The translations under genes were made by a program, and so were the position numbers. The notes under the pieces were generated by a model. That model was not told the DNA's origin and did not search any database. It saw only the letters and a program-made list of their open reading frames with translations. A stretch of DNA of 64,000 nucleotides from Streptomyces sp. F001 (GTDB lineage Bacteria > Actinomycetota > Actinomycetes > Streptomycetales > Streptomycetaceae), in NCBI RefSeq assembly GCF_004187715.1, contig NZ_QZWF01000003.1, forward strand, positions 682,001-746,000, read 5' to 3'. This document shows, one piece after another, positions 9,345 through 18,573 of this stretch (position 1 is its first letter; each line of letters opens with the position of its first letter).

Positions 9345-10394
9345 CTACCGGGTGAGGTGCTCCTCCAGGTCGGCGAGGACCTCGTCGGCGGCCATCACGC
9401 CGAGGCCGAGGTACCAGGTCTCGTCCGGGACGTCGTACGCGTGCCCGGCCTTGACGGCGTCGAGGTTCTTCCACAGCGGGTTGCCCTGCGCCGTGGACTT
9501 GTCCGTGGCCTTCGGGTCGCCGTAGACGCCGGTGAAGATGTAGTCGGCGTCGGCCTGGTCGATGTTCTCGGCGCTGATCTCGGCGGCGAGGTCCTCGATG
9601 TCCTGGTTCTTCGGGCGGGGGATCTCGAGGTCCTTGAGGATCGTGCCGATGAACGAGGCGTTCGCGTAGAGGCGGATCACGCCGTCGGGCAGGTAACGGA
9701 CCATCGAGACGGCCGGCTTGTCGGCGCCCAGCTTCGCCTTCAGCGCCGCCACCTTCTCGTCGTATTCGGCGAGCTGCGCCTTGGCCTCGGCGGTCTTGTC
9801 CAGGGCGGCCGCGTTGAGGAGGTAGTTCTCCTTCCATGTGAAGCCCGGGCGCAGGGAGAAGACGGTCGGCGCGATCTGCGACAGCTCGTCGTACTTGTCG
9901 GCGGCGCGCAGCTGGCTGCCGAGGATCAGGTCGGGCTTGAGCGCGGCGATGGCCTCGAGGTTGAGGTTGTTGATCGTGCCGACGTTCTCCGGGCTGCCCG
10001 CGTCCTTCTTCAGGTACGACGGCAGCTCGGGGGAGCCCTCGGTGGGGGCGAGGCCGACCGGCTTGATGCCGAGCGACACCACGTTGTCGAGCTCGCCGAC
10101 GTCCAGGACGACGACGCGCTTGGGCTGGGCCTTGATCTCGGTCTCGCCCAGGGCGTGCTCGACGGTCCGCGGCCACTCGCCCGCCTTGGCGTCGGTGCCC
10201 ATCGCCGCGGTCTGCTCCGCCGCCTTCGAGAAGTCCTCGCCGCCCTGGGCGACCGCCTTCTTGTCGCCGGATCCGGCGGAGGCGCCCGCGGACGTCTCCT
10301 CCCCGCTTCCGGAGGAACCGCCGCAGGCCGTCAGCGAGAGTGCGGCGGCGAGGACGAGGGCTGCGGCGGCGGTACCGCGGCGGCTGGCAGACAT
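9345..10394 (-). CDS. Ferric-siderophore-binding lipoprotein
   Basis: A 349-aa lipoprotein with a signal peptide and LTAC lipobox near residue 24, then a Gly/Ser-rich tether. The mature part is a type III periplasmic-binding fold of the FepB/FhuD class. It has the usual start of the first lobe (KRVVVLDVGELDN) and a long connecting helix. It would capture a ferric siderophore outside the cell and pass it to the FecCD permeases encoded upstream. An iron-box-like site 29 bp before the ATG gives it its own iron-controlled promoter. A strong hairpin follows the gene. The exact siderophore cannot be told from the sequence. Confidence 0.92.
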   Translation of the reverse strand: MSASRRGTAAAALVLAAALSLTACGGSSGSGEETSAGASAGSGDKKAVAQGGEDFSKAAEQTAAMGTDAKAGEWPRTVEHALGETEIKAQPKRVVVLDVGELDNVVSLGIKPVGLAPTEGSPELPSYLKKDAGSPENVGTINNLNLEAIAALKPDLILGSQLRAADKYDELSQIAPTVFSLRPGFTWKENYLLNAAALDKTAEAKAQLAEYDEKVAALKAKLGADKPAVSMVRYLPDGVIRLYANASFIGTILKDLEIPRPKNQDIEDLAAEISAENIDQADADYIFTGVYGDPKATDKSTAQGNPLWKNLDAVKAGHAYDVPDETWYLGLGVMAADEVLADLEEHLTR

Positions 10395-10422
10395 GGGAAG
10401 GCTCCCGTCGTACGAATGAAAC

Positions 10423-10436
10423 TTAGGCGAGCCTTA
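10423..10436 (-). promoter_or_regulatory. Iron box (DmdR/IdeR-type operator)
   Basis: The palindrome TTAGGCGAGCCTTA matches the core of the actinobacterial iron box (TTAGGTTAGGCTAACCTAA type). It lies 29 bp upstream of the lipoprotein start, where a DtxR-family repressor with Fe(II) would block transcription. Confidence 0.8.
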
Positions 10437-10485
10437 CTTTATGAGAGGTCTGTGCATCCGGAACATCCGGAGCATGTGGCTCCGG

Positions 10486-11316
10486 TCACGTTCCCGGTAC
10501 GGCCTGCTCGGGCACGGCCGGATGCGTCGAACGCGGCGGCCCCGGCACCACCAGCGGATCGCCCGTCACCGGATCCGGTACGACGACCGACGCGAGTCCG
10601 AAGACCTCCTCGACCAGCTCGGCGGTGACGACGTCGGCCGGTGCGCCCTGCGCCACGATCCGGCCCGCCTTCATGGCGACGATGTGGTCGGCGTAGCGGG
10701 CCGCCTGGTTCAGGTCGTGCAGCACGGCGACCACGGTCCGGCTCCGCTCCCGGTTCAACTGTCGTACCAGGTCCAGGACTTCCACCTGGTGGGCGATGTC
10801 GAGATAGGTGGTCGGCTCGTCGAGCAGCAGGACGTCGGTGTCCTGGGCGAGGGCCATCGCGATCCACACGCGCTGACGCTGACCGCCCGACAGCTCGTCG
10901 ACCGGCCGTTCGGCGAGCTCGGCGGTCCCGGTGCGCTTCATCGCCTCGGCGACGGCCGTCTCGTCCGCCTCCGACCACTGCTGCCACCACTTCTGGTGCG
11001 GCTGCCGGCCGCGCGAGACCAGGTCGGCGACGGTGATGCCCTCCGGCGGCACGGGCGTCTGCGGCAGCAGGCCGACGGCCCGGGCGATCCGCCGGGTCGG
11101 GATGCGGGACAGCTCGGTACCGTCGAGCAGCACCGCGCCGCGCTGCGGCTTGAGCAGCCGTCCCAGGGCGCGCAGCAGGGTGGACTTTCCGCAGGCGTTG
11201 GGCCCGACGATGACGGTGACCTTCCCGTCCGGGACCTGAAGGTCCAGGCCGTCCACGACCGTACGGTCCTCGTAGGCGAGGGTGAGCCCTTGGGCGGTGA
11301 GACGGTTGCCGGTCAC
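10486..11316 (-). CDS. Siderophore ABC transporter ATPase (FecE/FepC-type)
   Basis: A 276-aa ATPase with Walker A GPNACGKST, the LSGGQRQR signature and Walker B LLLDEPTT, followed by an H-loop in the LHDLNQA segment. These are the features of the ATP-binding subunit of ferric-siderophore importers. The GTG start at 11316 overlaps the stop of the permease gene as GTGA, so coupling to the permeases is direct. It energises uptake of the siderophore delivered by the lipoprotein encoded 91 bp downstream. Confidence 0.94.
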   Translation of the reverse strand: MTGNRLTAQGLTLAYEDRTVVDGLDLQVPDGKVTVIVGPNACGKSTLLRALGRLLKPQRGAVLLDGTELSRIPTRRIARAVGLLPQTPVPPEGITVADLVSRGRQPHQKWWQQWSEADETAVAEAMKRTGTAELAERPVDELSGGQRQRVWIAMALAQDTDVLLLDEPTTYLDIAHQVEVLDLVRQLNRERSRTVVAVLHDLNQAARYADHIVAMKAGRIVAQGAPADVVTAELVEEVFGLASVVVPDPVTGDPLVVPGPPRSTHPAVPEQAVPGT

Positions 11317-12374
11317 GCGGTTCCTCCGGAACGGCTGCTACGGGAGCTGACGATCAGCCACATCAGATACGGGGCGCCCACCAGGGCGGTGAACACGCCG
11401 ACCGGCAGCTCGGTCGGGGAGAAGAGGCTGCGGGCCAGCAGGTCGGCGACGGTCACGATCAGCGCACCCATGAGCGCCGAGCACAGCAGCGGGATGTGCG
11501 GGGTGCGGGTGAGCCGGCGGGCGATCTGCGGGGCGAGCAGCGCCACGAAGTCCACCGGTCCGGCGGCGGCGGTGGCCACGGACGCCAGCACCACACCGAG
11601 CGCACCGAGTCCGAGCCGGTCCCGGTCGAGCCGGGTGCCGAGGGCGGTGGCGGTGTCGTCGTCGAGGCCCGTGCCACGCTGGACGCGAGCCGCCCACAGC
11701 AGGAACGGTACGAGCAGCAGCAGTACGGTCGCCAGCGGTGCGGCCTGGTCGTAGCCACGGCCGTTGAGGGAGCCGGTGAGCCAGACCTTGGCCTGCTGGG
11801 CGACCAGGTAGTCGCCCTTGGTCACGAACAGCCGGGTCAGGGAGCCGAGGGCCACCGAGATGCCGATGCCGACGAGCACGAACCGGGCGGCGTGCAGTCC
11901 GCGCCGCCAGGCGAGCAGATAGACGAGCAGTGCCGCCGTGAGACCGCCGGCGACGGAGACGTAGGGGAGTACGGCGTACGAGGTGACGCCGAACGTCATC
12001 GCCGCGACCGTCGCCGCGCCCGCCCCGTGCGTCACGCCGATGACGTCGGGGCTGGCCAGCGGATTGCGGGCGACGCTCTGGATCAGTGCGCCGGAGACCC
12101 CGAACGCAGCGCCCACCAGCAGTCCGGTCACCAGCCGCGGCAACCTCAGCGTGCCGACGACCAGCTGGTCGGGGCTGGGCAGACCCAGCAGCACACGGAC
12201 GACCTCGCCCGGCGCGACGAACGACTCTCCGACGCACAGGGACGCGACGACGGTGGCCGCGAGCAGCGCGGTGAGGACGGCGGCGACGAGGAAGCTCCTG
12301 CGGTGGAGCAGGAAGCTGCTCTTCCTGGCGCGCAGGACGGTATGCCCCGGCGGCCGGAGAGTGTCCTGGGTCAT
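11313..12374 (-). CDS. FecCD-family siderophore permease, second subunit
   Basis: A 353-aa polytopic protein starting MTQDTLRPPG, with about nine to ten membrane helices. It carries the family landmarks RLPRLVTGLLVGAAFG and SGALIQSVARNPLASPDVIG, and a coupling segment near AGPVDFVALLAPQIARRL. The ATG at 12374 overlaps the stop of the first permease as ATGA, and the gene's own stop overlaps the ATPase start. The start is set by this overlap even though the frame stays open further upstream. It forms the translocation channel together with the first subunit. Confidence 0.93.
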   Translation of the reverse strand: MTQDTLRPPGHTVLRARKSSFLLHRRSFLVAAVLTALLAATVVASLCVGESFVAPGEVVRVLLGLPSPDQLVVGTLRLPRLVTGLLVGAAFGVSGALIQSVARNPLASPDVIGVTHGAGAATVAAMTFGVTSYAVLPYVSVAGGLTAALLVYLLAWRRGLHAARFVLVGIGISVALGSLTRLFVTKGDYLVAQQAKVWLTGSLNGRGYDQAAPLATVLLLLVPFLLWAARVQRGTGLDDDTATALGTRLDRDRLGLGALGVVLASVATAAAGPVDFVALLAPQIARRLTRTPHIPLLCSALMGALIVTVADLLARSLFSPTELPVGVFTALVGAPYLMWLIVSSRSSRSGGTA

Positions 12375-13375
12375 GCCGTCACCAGCTTCCTCCGCCGTAC
12401 CAGCACCACCAGGAACGGCACCCCGGCCAACGCGGTCATCACGGCCACCGGCACCTCCGAGGGCCGTACGACGACCCGCCCGAGGACGTCCGCGAGGAGC
12501 AGCATCACCGGCCCCAGCACGGCGGCCATGGGCAGCAGCCAGCGGTGCCCGGGGCCGACGAGCGCCCGGGCGATGTGCGGCACGGCGAGGCCGGTGAAGG
12601 CGATCGGGCCCGCGGCGGCCACCGCCACGCCGGTGAGCACGGTCGCGCCGAGGGCGCCGGTCGCGCGCAGCAGCGCCACGTTGCGGCCCAGCCCCCGCGC
12701 GATGTCCTCGCCGAGCGCGAGCGCGTCCAGCCCGCGGGCCATGGCCAGCACCAGCAGCAGCCCCGCGACCAGGAAGGGCCAGGTCTGCCCGACGATCGAG
12801 GCGTCCCGGCCGGCGATCGAGCCGACGTCCCAGAACCGGAACTCGTCCAGGGCACGGGCGTCGGTGGTGAGGATGCCGGTGACGACGGAGGCGAGGAAGG
12901 CGTTCATCGCGGCGCCCGCGAGCGCGAGCTTGACCGGCGAGGCGCCCCCGCGTCCGCTGCTGGCGACGACGTAGATGCACACCGCGGCGACGGCCGCGCC
13001 CGCGAAGGCGTACCAGACGTATCCGTTCAGCGTGTGGACCCCGAAGAAGGTGATGGCACAGACGACGCCGAGCGAGGCGCCCTGGCTGATGCCGAGGATG
13101 CCGGGCTCGGCGATGGGGTTGCGGGTGATGCCCTGCAGAACCGTTCCGGCAACGCCGAGGGCGACCCCGACCAGCACACCGACGACCGTCCGCGGCACCC
13201 GCAGTGCCCGTACGACCTGGGCGTCGTCGCTCGTGCCGCCGTACAGCAGCGCGTCCCAGACCGCCGTGGGGGCGATCGCGCGGCTGCCGACCGCGAGGCT
13301 CAGCACCACGGCCAGCAGCAAGAGAAGAAGGGCGACGGCCATCCAGCCGACACGTCGGCTCCCGACTCCTGACAC
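12371..13375 (-). CDS. FecCD-family siderophore permease, first subunit
   Basis: A 334-aa polytopic protein with family landmarks RVPRTVVGVLVGVALG, GTVLQGITRNPIAEPGILG and AAGPIAFTGLAVPHIAR. It is the first gene of the three-gene transporter operon and an iron-box-like site lies about 30 bp upstream. Together with the second permease, the ATPase and the lipoprotein it makes a complete ferric-siderophore importer. No siderophore synthesis gene is present in the window, so the locus may serve a native siderophore made elsewhere or a xenosiderophore. Confidence 0.93.
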   Translation of the reverse strand: MSGVGSRRVGWMAVALLLLLLAVVLSLAVGSRAIAPTAVWDALLYGGTSDDAQVVRALRVPRTVVGVLVGVALGVAGTVLQGITRNPIAEPGILGISQGASLGVVCAITFFGVHTLNGYVWYAFAGAAVAAVCIYVVASSGRGGASPVKLALAGAAMNAFLASVVTGILTTDARALDEFRFWDVGSIAGRDASIVGQTWPFLVAGLLLVLAMARGLDALALGEDIARGLGRNVALLRATGALGATVLTGVAVAAAGPIAFTGLAVPHIARALVGPGHRWLLPMAAVLGPVMLLLADVLGRVVVRPSEVPVAVMTALAGVPFLVVLVRRRKLVTA

Positions 13376-13404
13376 GCGCCCTTCCCGGATCCACTACCAC
13401 TCAG

Positions 13405-13420
13405 CTAAGGATTGCCTAAG
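13405..13420 (-). promoter_or_regulatory. Imperfect iron-box-like operator
   Basis: On the minus strand the site reads CTTAGGCAATCCTTAG, close to the iron-box core but with an imperfect second half. It lies just upstream of the first permease gene, matching the clearer site before the lipoprotein gene. Confidence 0.6.
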
Positions 13421-13589
13421 CGTACGTGGTGAGGAGAGCGCGTCCTCGGCCGACTGCTGGTGGGGCCCACCACACCGGGGCGCACCGCTCCTGCGGATGG
13501 TGCGCGGCGACAGCGGCGATGCCTGCGCACGCGCCGAACGGATAAAGCGCCTCGCGCAGCGCGCCGACATCACGCGGGAAGCGTAAAGA

Positions 13590-13616
13590 CGCCCGGTGAC
13601 ATCAAGTCACCGGGCG
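13590..13616 (-). terminator. Hairpin terminator
   Basis: An 11-bp perfect stem (CGCCCGGTGAC and its complement) with an ATCAA loop lies 24 bp after the stop of the FG-GAP protein gene. Confidence 0.8.
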
Positions 13617-13639
13617 CCTTCGGAGGGTCGACTCACTGC

Positions 13640-16600
13640 CTACGAGAGGAACTTGTAGCCGCTCCAGCCGCTCGCGATCCGCGCCCGCGGACCGAACGAG
13701 CCCTTTCCGTCCCCGCTGTTGCGCCACACGTTGCCGCTGGTGTCGCGGGAGACCAGGTCCGGCCTGCCGTCGTCCGTGATGTCGCCGACCCCGACGACCA
13801 CGTTGTACGAGCCGCCCCAGTCGGACAGCACCTTGACGCGGGCCGCGAACGTGCCGTCGCCCTTGCCGTTGTAGCGGTAGAGGTTGTTGGACGTGTCCTG
13901 GGCCAGGAGGTCCGCCTTGCCGTCGCCGGTGAAGTCGCCGGTGCCGACGATCTTCTTGTAGCCCTTCCAGTTGTCGTAGAGCTTGACGCGGGAGGAGAGC
14001 TTGCCGTCGCTCGTGCCCTTGTAGAGGTAGACCGTGCCGGTGGACGAGTTCCTCGCGATCAGGTCCGGGCGGCCGTCGCCGCTCACGTCGCCGGGCGACG
14101 TCAGGGCGTCGTACTGCGTCCAGCCGCTGGTCGCGAGAGTCGTGTACGACGTCGACGGCTTGACCGCCGCTCCGCAGCCCGGCTTGTACAGCCGCAGTGC
14201 GCCGGAGCTGTAGCGGACCAGCACGTCGTTGCAGCGGTCGCCGCTCAGGTCGCCGAAGGGGACGGCCTTGATCGTCGCCGCCCAGCCGCTGCCCGTGTTC
14301 TTGTCGCCGAACTTGCCCGTGCCGGTGCCGCTGTGGAAGGTCAGGCCGCCGGAGGAGTTGAGGGTGAGGAGGTCGCCGCGGCCGTCGACGCCGTCGGGGC
14401 TGACGTGGTCGTGGCGGACCGCGGAGCCACGGGTCAGGAAGCCGTCGCCGGACGTCACCGTGACCGGGGTGGTGGTGCCCAGGCCCGTGGCTCTGAGGGC
14501 CCACTTGAACGCGCCGTTGGGGAAGTAGGTCCCGCTCGCCGTCTTGCCGTTCCAGCTCACGCCCACCCGTTCCGGGGTAGCGCCGCCGGTGAAGGTGCGG
14601 GTGGCCTTGCCGGTCGCGCCGCTCTGGACGGAGGTGAAGGTGAGCGACCAGGAGGTGACCGGGCGGGACAGCACCCAGTTGCCCTGGAAGAGGGTCGCCG
14701 GGTCCACATAGCTCGTAGCCGACGACTTGAAGGCCGTCACCGCGGACGGCGTGATGCCGGTGGTGGTGACCCGGGTGCGCTCGTAGTCGTCGAACCAGGC
14801 GACCAGGCCGGTGTACTCGTCGACCGTCCAGCGGTAACGGCGGTCCGCGGTCAGGCCCTTGTCGGGCAGGCCGGAGGCAATCACCCGGGTGGTGCCGGTG
14901 GCCGCCTCGGTGAGGACCAGCGTTCCTGCGGTGTGGTCGTGGCGGACGGTGAAGCCGTCGCCGAGCAGCACATCACCGGGGGTGACCGCCGTCGACGTAC
15001 CGGCCTTGGTGTCGTACACGCCGGCCGAGTCGGTACCGCACGCCCAGTACACCCAGCGGCCCGCCGCCTGGAGTTCGCTCGGCACGCAGGCCAGGCCCGG
15101 GACGGTCACCGTGGCGAGCGTCTTCGCCAGCGGGATGCTGTACGAGGTGAGATTGCCGGCGGTGGTGGTGGCGCTCCAGAGGGTGGGGCCGTTCAGGGCG
15201 GCGGCGCGGACGGACCGCTTCAGCTTCTGGCCCTGGCCGAACTCGCCGACGTACTGCGCCGGTGTCGTACCGCCCGAGTTGTAGACGGCGTAGTCGTCGC
15301 CGGCGTCGACGATCGTGCCGTCCTGGGTGCCGAACTCCAGCTCGTGGCCGCCGACGGCGACGATCCGGTCCCAGTACCGCTCGGTGCCGTCGTTGGACTT
15401 GGTGAGGTAGGCGTCCTGGCCGTCGAGGTTCCCCCACATCGTCGAGCAGGTGGTGCCCTCGTACGGGCAGACGGGGGAGTACACCGAGCCGCTGTCGGTG
15501 GCGTCGGACGCGCTCAGCTCGGTTGAACCGTTCGTGGTGAGGGTGCGCAGGGAGGTCGCGGTGGTGCCGGCTTCGGCGACGCGCAGTCGGCCACGGCTGA
15601 GCGCGAGGCCCGTCTTGGCGTTCTCCACCGCCGGGGACTGGTACACCTTCTCCAGCTTCAGCGTGCCGTCCTCGGCCTGACTCACCCGCTGCACCCACCA
15701 GTCGGTGGCGCCGGTGCCGCCGGTGACCAGCGCGGTGCCGTCACCGGCCGCCAGGGTGTACTCACCGGCGCTCGTCAGCAGGGTCTGCTGCACGGACGGG
15801 TCGTCGACGCCGACCGCGAGCAGCTTCGAGCCCGGCGAGCTGGAGGACAGCGGCAGCAGCAGCCAGTCGCCGACCAGGACCGGGGGGCCGTCGAGTGCAC
15901 CCGGGTGCGCGGGCAGGGTGACGACCTGCTCGGCGGCGGTGAGGTCGGTGCGGGACTTCAGGTGCAGCTCGGCGAGGCCGTCGTCGTACCAGCCGATGCG
16001 GTCCGCGCTCATCACGTACCTCGGGCTGTTGTCGGCGCCCGTGAAGACCTCGGTGCTCACGGCCGACGCGATGTCGATGTAGTGGAGCGAGCCGAAGGTG
16101 CTGTTCTTCACGAACACACCGGAGGAGTCCGCCGCGAGGACGTTGCCGGCCTGCGCGTTCGCCGTGTCCCCGGTCACCCTGCGGACGCGCCACGCGCCGT
16201 CGACCTTGTCGATCAGGGAGTAGGTGGTGACGATCGTGTTCCCGACCAGTGCCGCGTAGTCGCCGTGGGTGCTGCTCCAGCTCACCTTCTTGGAGGTGGC
16301 CGTCGCCGGGTCCCACAAGGTGGCGAACTCGTCGGACGTGGAGGTCGGCAGAGCGACCAGGTCGCTGTCCGTGCCGTACCAGGCGGTGTAGCAGTCCCAG
16401 CCGATGTACTTGCAGTTCGAGACCGGGGTGTAGACGCCGTCGGCGTTCTCGACCGTCACCGTCCTGCCGGTGGCGTGGTCGGTCCACAGCAGCCCGGTGC
16501 GGCCGGTCTGCCAGTGCAGGAAGCCGCTGTCGCCGTCGACGTACGGACGGTCGGTACGTGGTGTGGTGGAGCTGGGGTCGGCCAGCGTGATCGCGGTGGT

Positions 16601-16729
16601 GTCGGCTTCGGCCGCTTCCGCGGAGCCGCCGCCCTCCGACAGGACGACGACGGACGCGGCCGCGACGGCGACCGCGAGCGAGAAGACGGCGGCGGCCAGC
16701 CCGCCCCGTCTCAGGGCGTGTCTGCCCAC
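13640..16729 (-). CDS. Secreted FG-GAP repeat protein
   Basis: A 1029-aa exported protein. An N-terminal signal segment (about residues 12-35, ending near SAEAAEA) is followed by a long beta-rich region, likely a propeller, to about residue 640. A FlgD-Ig-like segment (WNGKTASGTYFPNG) comes next. The C-terminal 280 residues hold several FG-GAP/VCBS-type repeats with calcium-binding loops such as GDVSGDGRPDL, GDFTGDGKADL and GDITDDGRPDL. Such proteins are secreted and often bind surfaces or matrices; no catalytic motif is visible. The gene stands alone and ends at a strong hairpin. Confidence 0.88.
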   Translation of the reverse strand: MGRHALRRGGLAAAVFSLAVAVAAASVVVLSEGGGSAEAAEADTTAITLADPSSTTPRTDRPYVDGDSGFLHWQTGRTGLLWTDHATGRTVTVENADGVYTPVSNCKYIGWDCYTAWYGTDSDLVALPTSTSDEFATLWDPATATSKKVSWSSTHGDYAALVGNTIVTTYSLIDKVDGAWRVRRVTGDTANAQAGNVLAADSSGVFVKNSTFGSLHYIDIASAVSTEVFTGADNSPRYVMSADRIGWYDDGLAELHLKSRTDLTAAEQVVTLPAHPGALDGPPVLVGDWLLLPLSSSSPGSKLLAVGVDDPSVQQTLLTSAGEYTLAAGDGTALVTGGTGATDWWVQRVSQAEDGTLKLEKVYQSPAVENAKTGLALSRGRLRVAEAGTTATSLRTLTTNGSTELSASDATDSGSVYSPVCPYEGTTCSTMWGNLDGQDAYLTKSNDGTERYWDRIVAVGGHELEFGTQDGTIVDAGDDYAVYNSGGTTPAQYVGEFGQGQKLKRSVRAAALNGPTLWSATTTAGNLTSYSIPLAKTLATVTVPGLACVPSELQAAGRWVYWACGTDSAGVYDTKAGTSTAVTPGDVLLGDGFTVRHDHTAGTLVLTEAATGTTRVIASGLPDKGLTADRRYRWTVDEYTGLVAWFDDYERTRVTTTGITPSAVTAFKSSATSYVDPATLFQGNWVLSRPVTSWSLTFTSVQSGATGKATRTFTGGATPERVGVSWNGKTASGTYFPNGAFKWALRATGLGTTTPVTVTSGDGFLTRGSAVRHDHVSPDGVDGRGDLLTLNSSGGLTFHSGTGTGKFGDKNTGSGWAATIKAVPFGDLSGDRCNDVLVRYSSGALRLYKPGCGAAVKPSTSYTTLATSGWTQYDALTSPGDVSGDGRPDLIARNSSTGTVYLYKGTSDGKLSSRVKLYDNWKGYKKIVGTGDFTGDGKADLLAQDTSNNLYRYNGKGDGTFAARVKVLSDWGGSYNVVVGVGDITDDGRPDLVSRDTSGNVWRNSGDGKGSFGPRARIASGWSGYKFLS

Positions 16730-17025
16730 GTGAGGTTCCCTCCCCTACGAGGGCCCGTGCCCTCGCACAAGTGGCCGGATCTTATCAGCGGGGTGGTGGT
16801 GGCAAGGGGGTGCTCGCGCAGGTGAAAGGGGGTGGGCAGGGCTTTGGCCCCGGCCTGGGGAGCGACGGAGCCACCGTCTCGGCATCGGCCACAGTTGCCT
16901 CGTCACCAGGACCGCTCAAGATCCAGGAGTGTGATGAGGCCGCCGTTGCTGCATGGGGTTGTCGGTGGCACGTACTAGCGTGCCGGCAGCGTCCCGTCGA
17001 TCTTCGTACGCCTTGAGGAGCCACG

Positions 17026-17832
17026 ATGCCCGGAGACACACCCGAGCTGCCCGCGAAGGATCTGCGCACCCTGATACCGGAGTACGCGGGCCTTGCCCGG
17101 GAAACCACCCTCCTCAACCCGGAGCCCGGCGACCCCGGCGTGCGGGAGAGCTCGCTGGGAGGCGAGCTGCTGTGGCCCGCGGACGAGCCGTGGCCGTACT
17201 GCGCGCAGGAAGACCACTGGACGTTCGGGTCCGACTGGCGCAACCGCACCGAGATTGTCCCGGGCGCGGTGCCGATGGTGCCGATCCTCCAGCTGTTCGC
17301 CCGGGATGTGCCGGGGCTGGAGTTCCCGGAGGGGAAGGATCTGCTGCAGCTGGTGTGGTGCGCGCTGATGCATGAGCAGGATCCCGGGCCGGTGATGCCG
17401 CAGCTGTACTGGCGCAACGAGGCGGAGGTCGTGGCTGGAGGGCTGCTGTCCGAGATCCCCGGGGTGAGCGAGGGGGAGTACGACGAGGACAACATGCCGG
17501 AACCGTCCACGTTGTCCCCGATGACCGCGGAGGACTTCCCGAGGTGGCTTGATCTGCCCAAGGACATGTGGGAGACCTGGGAACCTCGTCTCCGGGTGCC
17601 GACAGGTGGCTCCATGTGGCCACCCGACTCCAACGTCATCGGGACGAAGGTCGGCGGCTGGCCCGCCTGGACGCAGCCTGCCGACTGGCCGAACTGCGAG
17701 AGCGGACACCGCATGGAGCACCTTCTGACCATCACCGGCGACATACAGCTGGGCGACTGCGGCGGCGTCTACTTCTTCCATTGCCGCCAGTGCCCCGGCC
17801 TTCCATGGGACTGGCGCTTCGACTGCCACTGA
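17026..17832 (+). CDS. YwqG-like (DUF1963-related) cytoplasmic protein
   Basis: A 268-aa protein without signal or membrane segments, rich in Trp and Pro. It contains TKVGGWPAWTQ followed by CESGHRMEHLLTI and a final GDCGGVYFFHCRQCP, the sort of segments seen in YwqG-like DUF1963 proteins. The function of that family is unknown. The ATG at 17026 is preceded by GGAG. Another product class cannot be excluded because I assign it by motif memory only. The gene is convergent with the CYTH gene, ending 168 bp from it. Confidence 0.65.
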   Translation: MPGDTPELPAKDLRTLIPEYAGLARETTLLNPEPGDPGVRESSLGGELLWPADEPWPYCAQEDHWTFGSDWRNRTEIVPGAVPMVPILQLFARDVPGLEFPEGKDLLQLVWCALMHEQDPGPVMPQLYWRNEAEVVAGGLLSEIPGVSEGEYDEDNMPEPSTLSPMTAEDFPRWLDLPKDMWETWEPRLRVPTGGSMWPPDSNVIGTKVGGWPAWTQPADWPNCESGHRMEHLLTITGDIQLGDCGGVYFFHCRQCPGLPWDWRFDCH

Positions 17833-18000
17833 CAGCCGAGGTGGGTGAAGCAGCGGAGCCGTCCGGCACCCCCGCCGGCCTTTCTTCTCCTCGGCCAAGT
17901 GGTAAGGGGCCAGGGCCGTGCCCAAATAGCAGTGGGTATGGAGCGGCAGCAGGCAGTGCATGGGTGCGGCGCGAGCTGTGCCGACGGAGGCGGTGCGCCG

Positions 18001-18555
18001 TCAGTGGCGTTGTGCGGCTATGGCGCCGGTGTACGTCTCGCGTGTCAGGTCCTCAGGACCGATGCCGAGGTCAGTGAGGACGGCGCGGATGTCGTCCAGG
18101 GCTTCGCTCAGCTCGGTCTCATCGACGAGCGTCTCAACTTCAAGGAAAGTACCGTCGATCTCGGGAACGCGAACGAGGGTCGCCAGCATCTTCCGGCCGT
18201 GTGCCTCGAAGTCGTAGTTCCGGCACTGCTTTTCGAAGGCGATGAACGGCACGTGCCCGAGGCCGCGCAGAATGGCGTGCGTCGCCTCCGTGTCATCGAC
18301 GCGGGTCTCGTACTCGGGTTTGGACCCGGAGTCCTCGTCGACTGCGACGCCCTTGTACGTGAGGACTGTGCGGGTTCCGTCCGCGCCATGCACCGTGCGT
18401 ACCCGTAGCTCTTCGCCGGCCTTGTCCAAACAGCCGTCAGGCCGGTCGTAGTAGGTGTCTTGGTACACCTCCACGCGGGCCGTCGCCAGCTTGTCGAGCT
18501 GCCGCACGACCGCCTCCGGCGAGTGCACACGGGCCTTCAACTCTGCCTCGATCAC
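18001..18555 (-). CDS. CYTH-domain protein, class IV adenylyl cyclase-like
   Basis: A 184-aa protein whose N-terminal EAELKARV matches the ExExK motif that defines the CYTH (CyaB/thiamine triphosphatase) fold. Further down it shows QDTYYDRPDG, RVRTV, YKG and EVETLVDE, the acidic and basic residues that line the triphosphate tunnel. Family members act on nucleotide or inorganic triphosphates with divalent metal. The GTG start at 18555 lies 18 bp after the XRE gene, so the two are probably co-transcribed. The actual substrate is not known. Confidence 0.82.
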   Translation of the reverse strand: MIEAELKARVHSPEAVVRQLDKLATARVEVYQDTYYDRPDGCLDKAGEELRVRTVHGADGTRTVLTYKGVAVDEDSGSKPEYETRVDDTEATHAILRGLGHVPFIAFEKQCRNYDFEAHGRKMLATLVRVPEIDGTFLEVETLVDETELSEALDDIRAVLTDLGIGPEDLTRETYTGAIAAQRH

Positions 18556-18573
18556 GAGCGGTTCCCCTTTTCT

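Noticed and set aside
11496..12974. 492-codon open frame on the plus strand across the permease genes
   Set aside because: Antisense to two clear FecCD permeases; composition typical of a shadow frame.
13460..15526. 688-codon open frame on the plus strand
   Set aside because: Antisense to the FG-GAP protein gene; the repeated acidic and Val-rich pattern is the complement of that gene.
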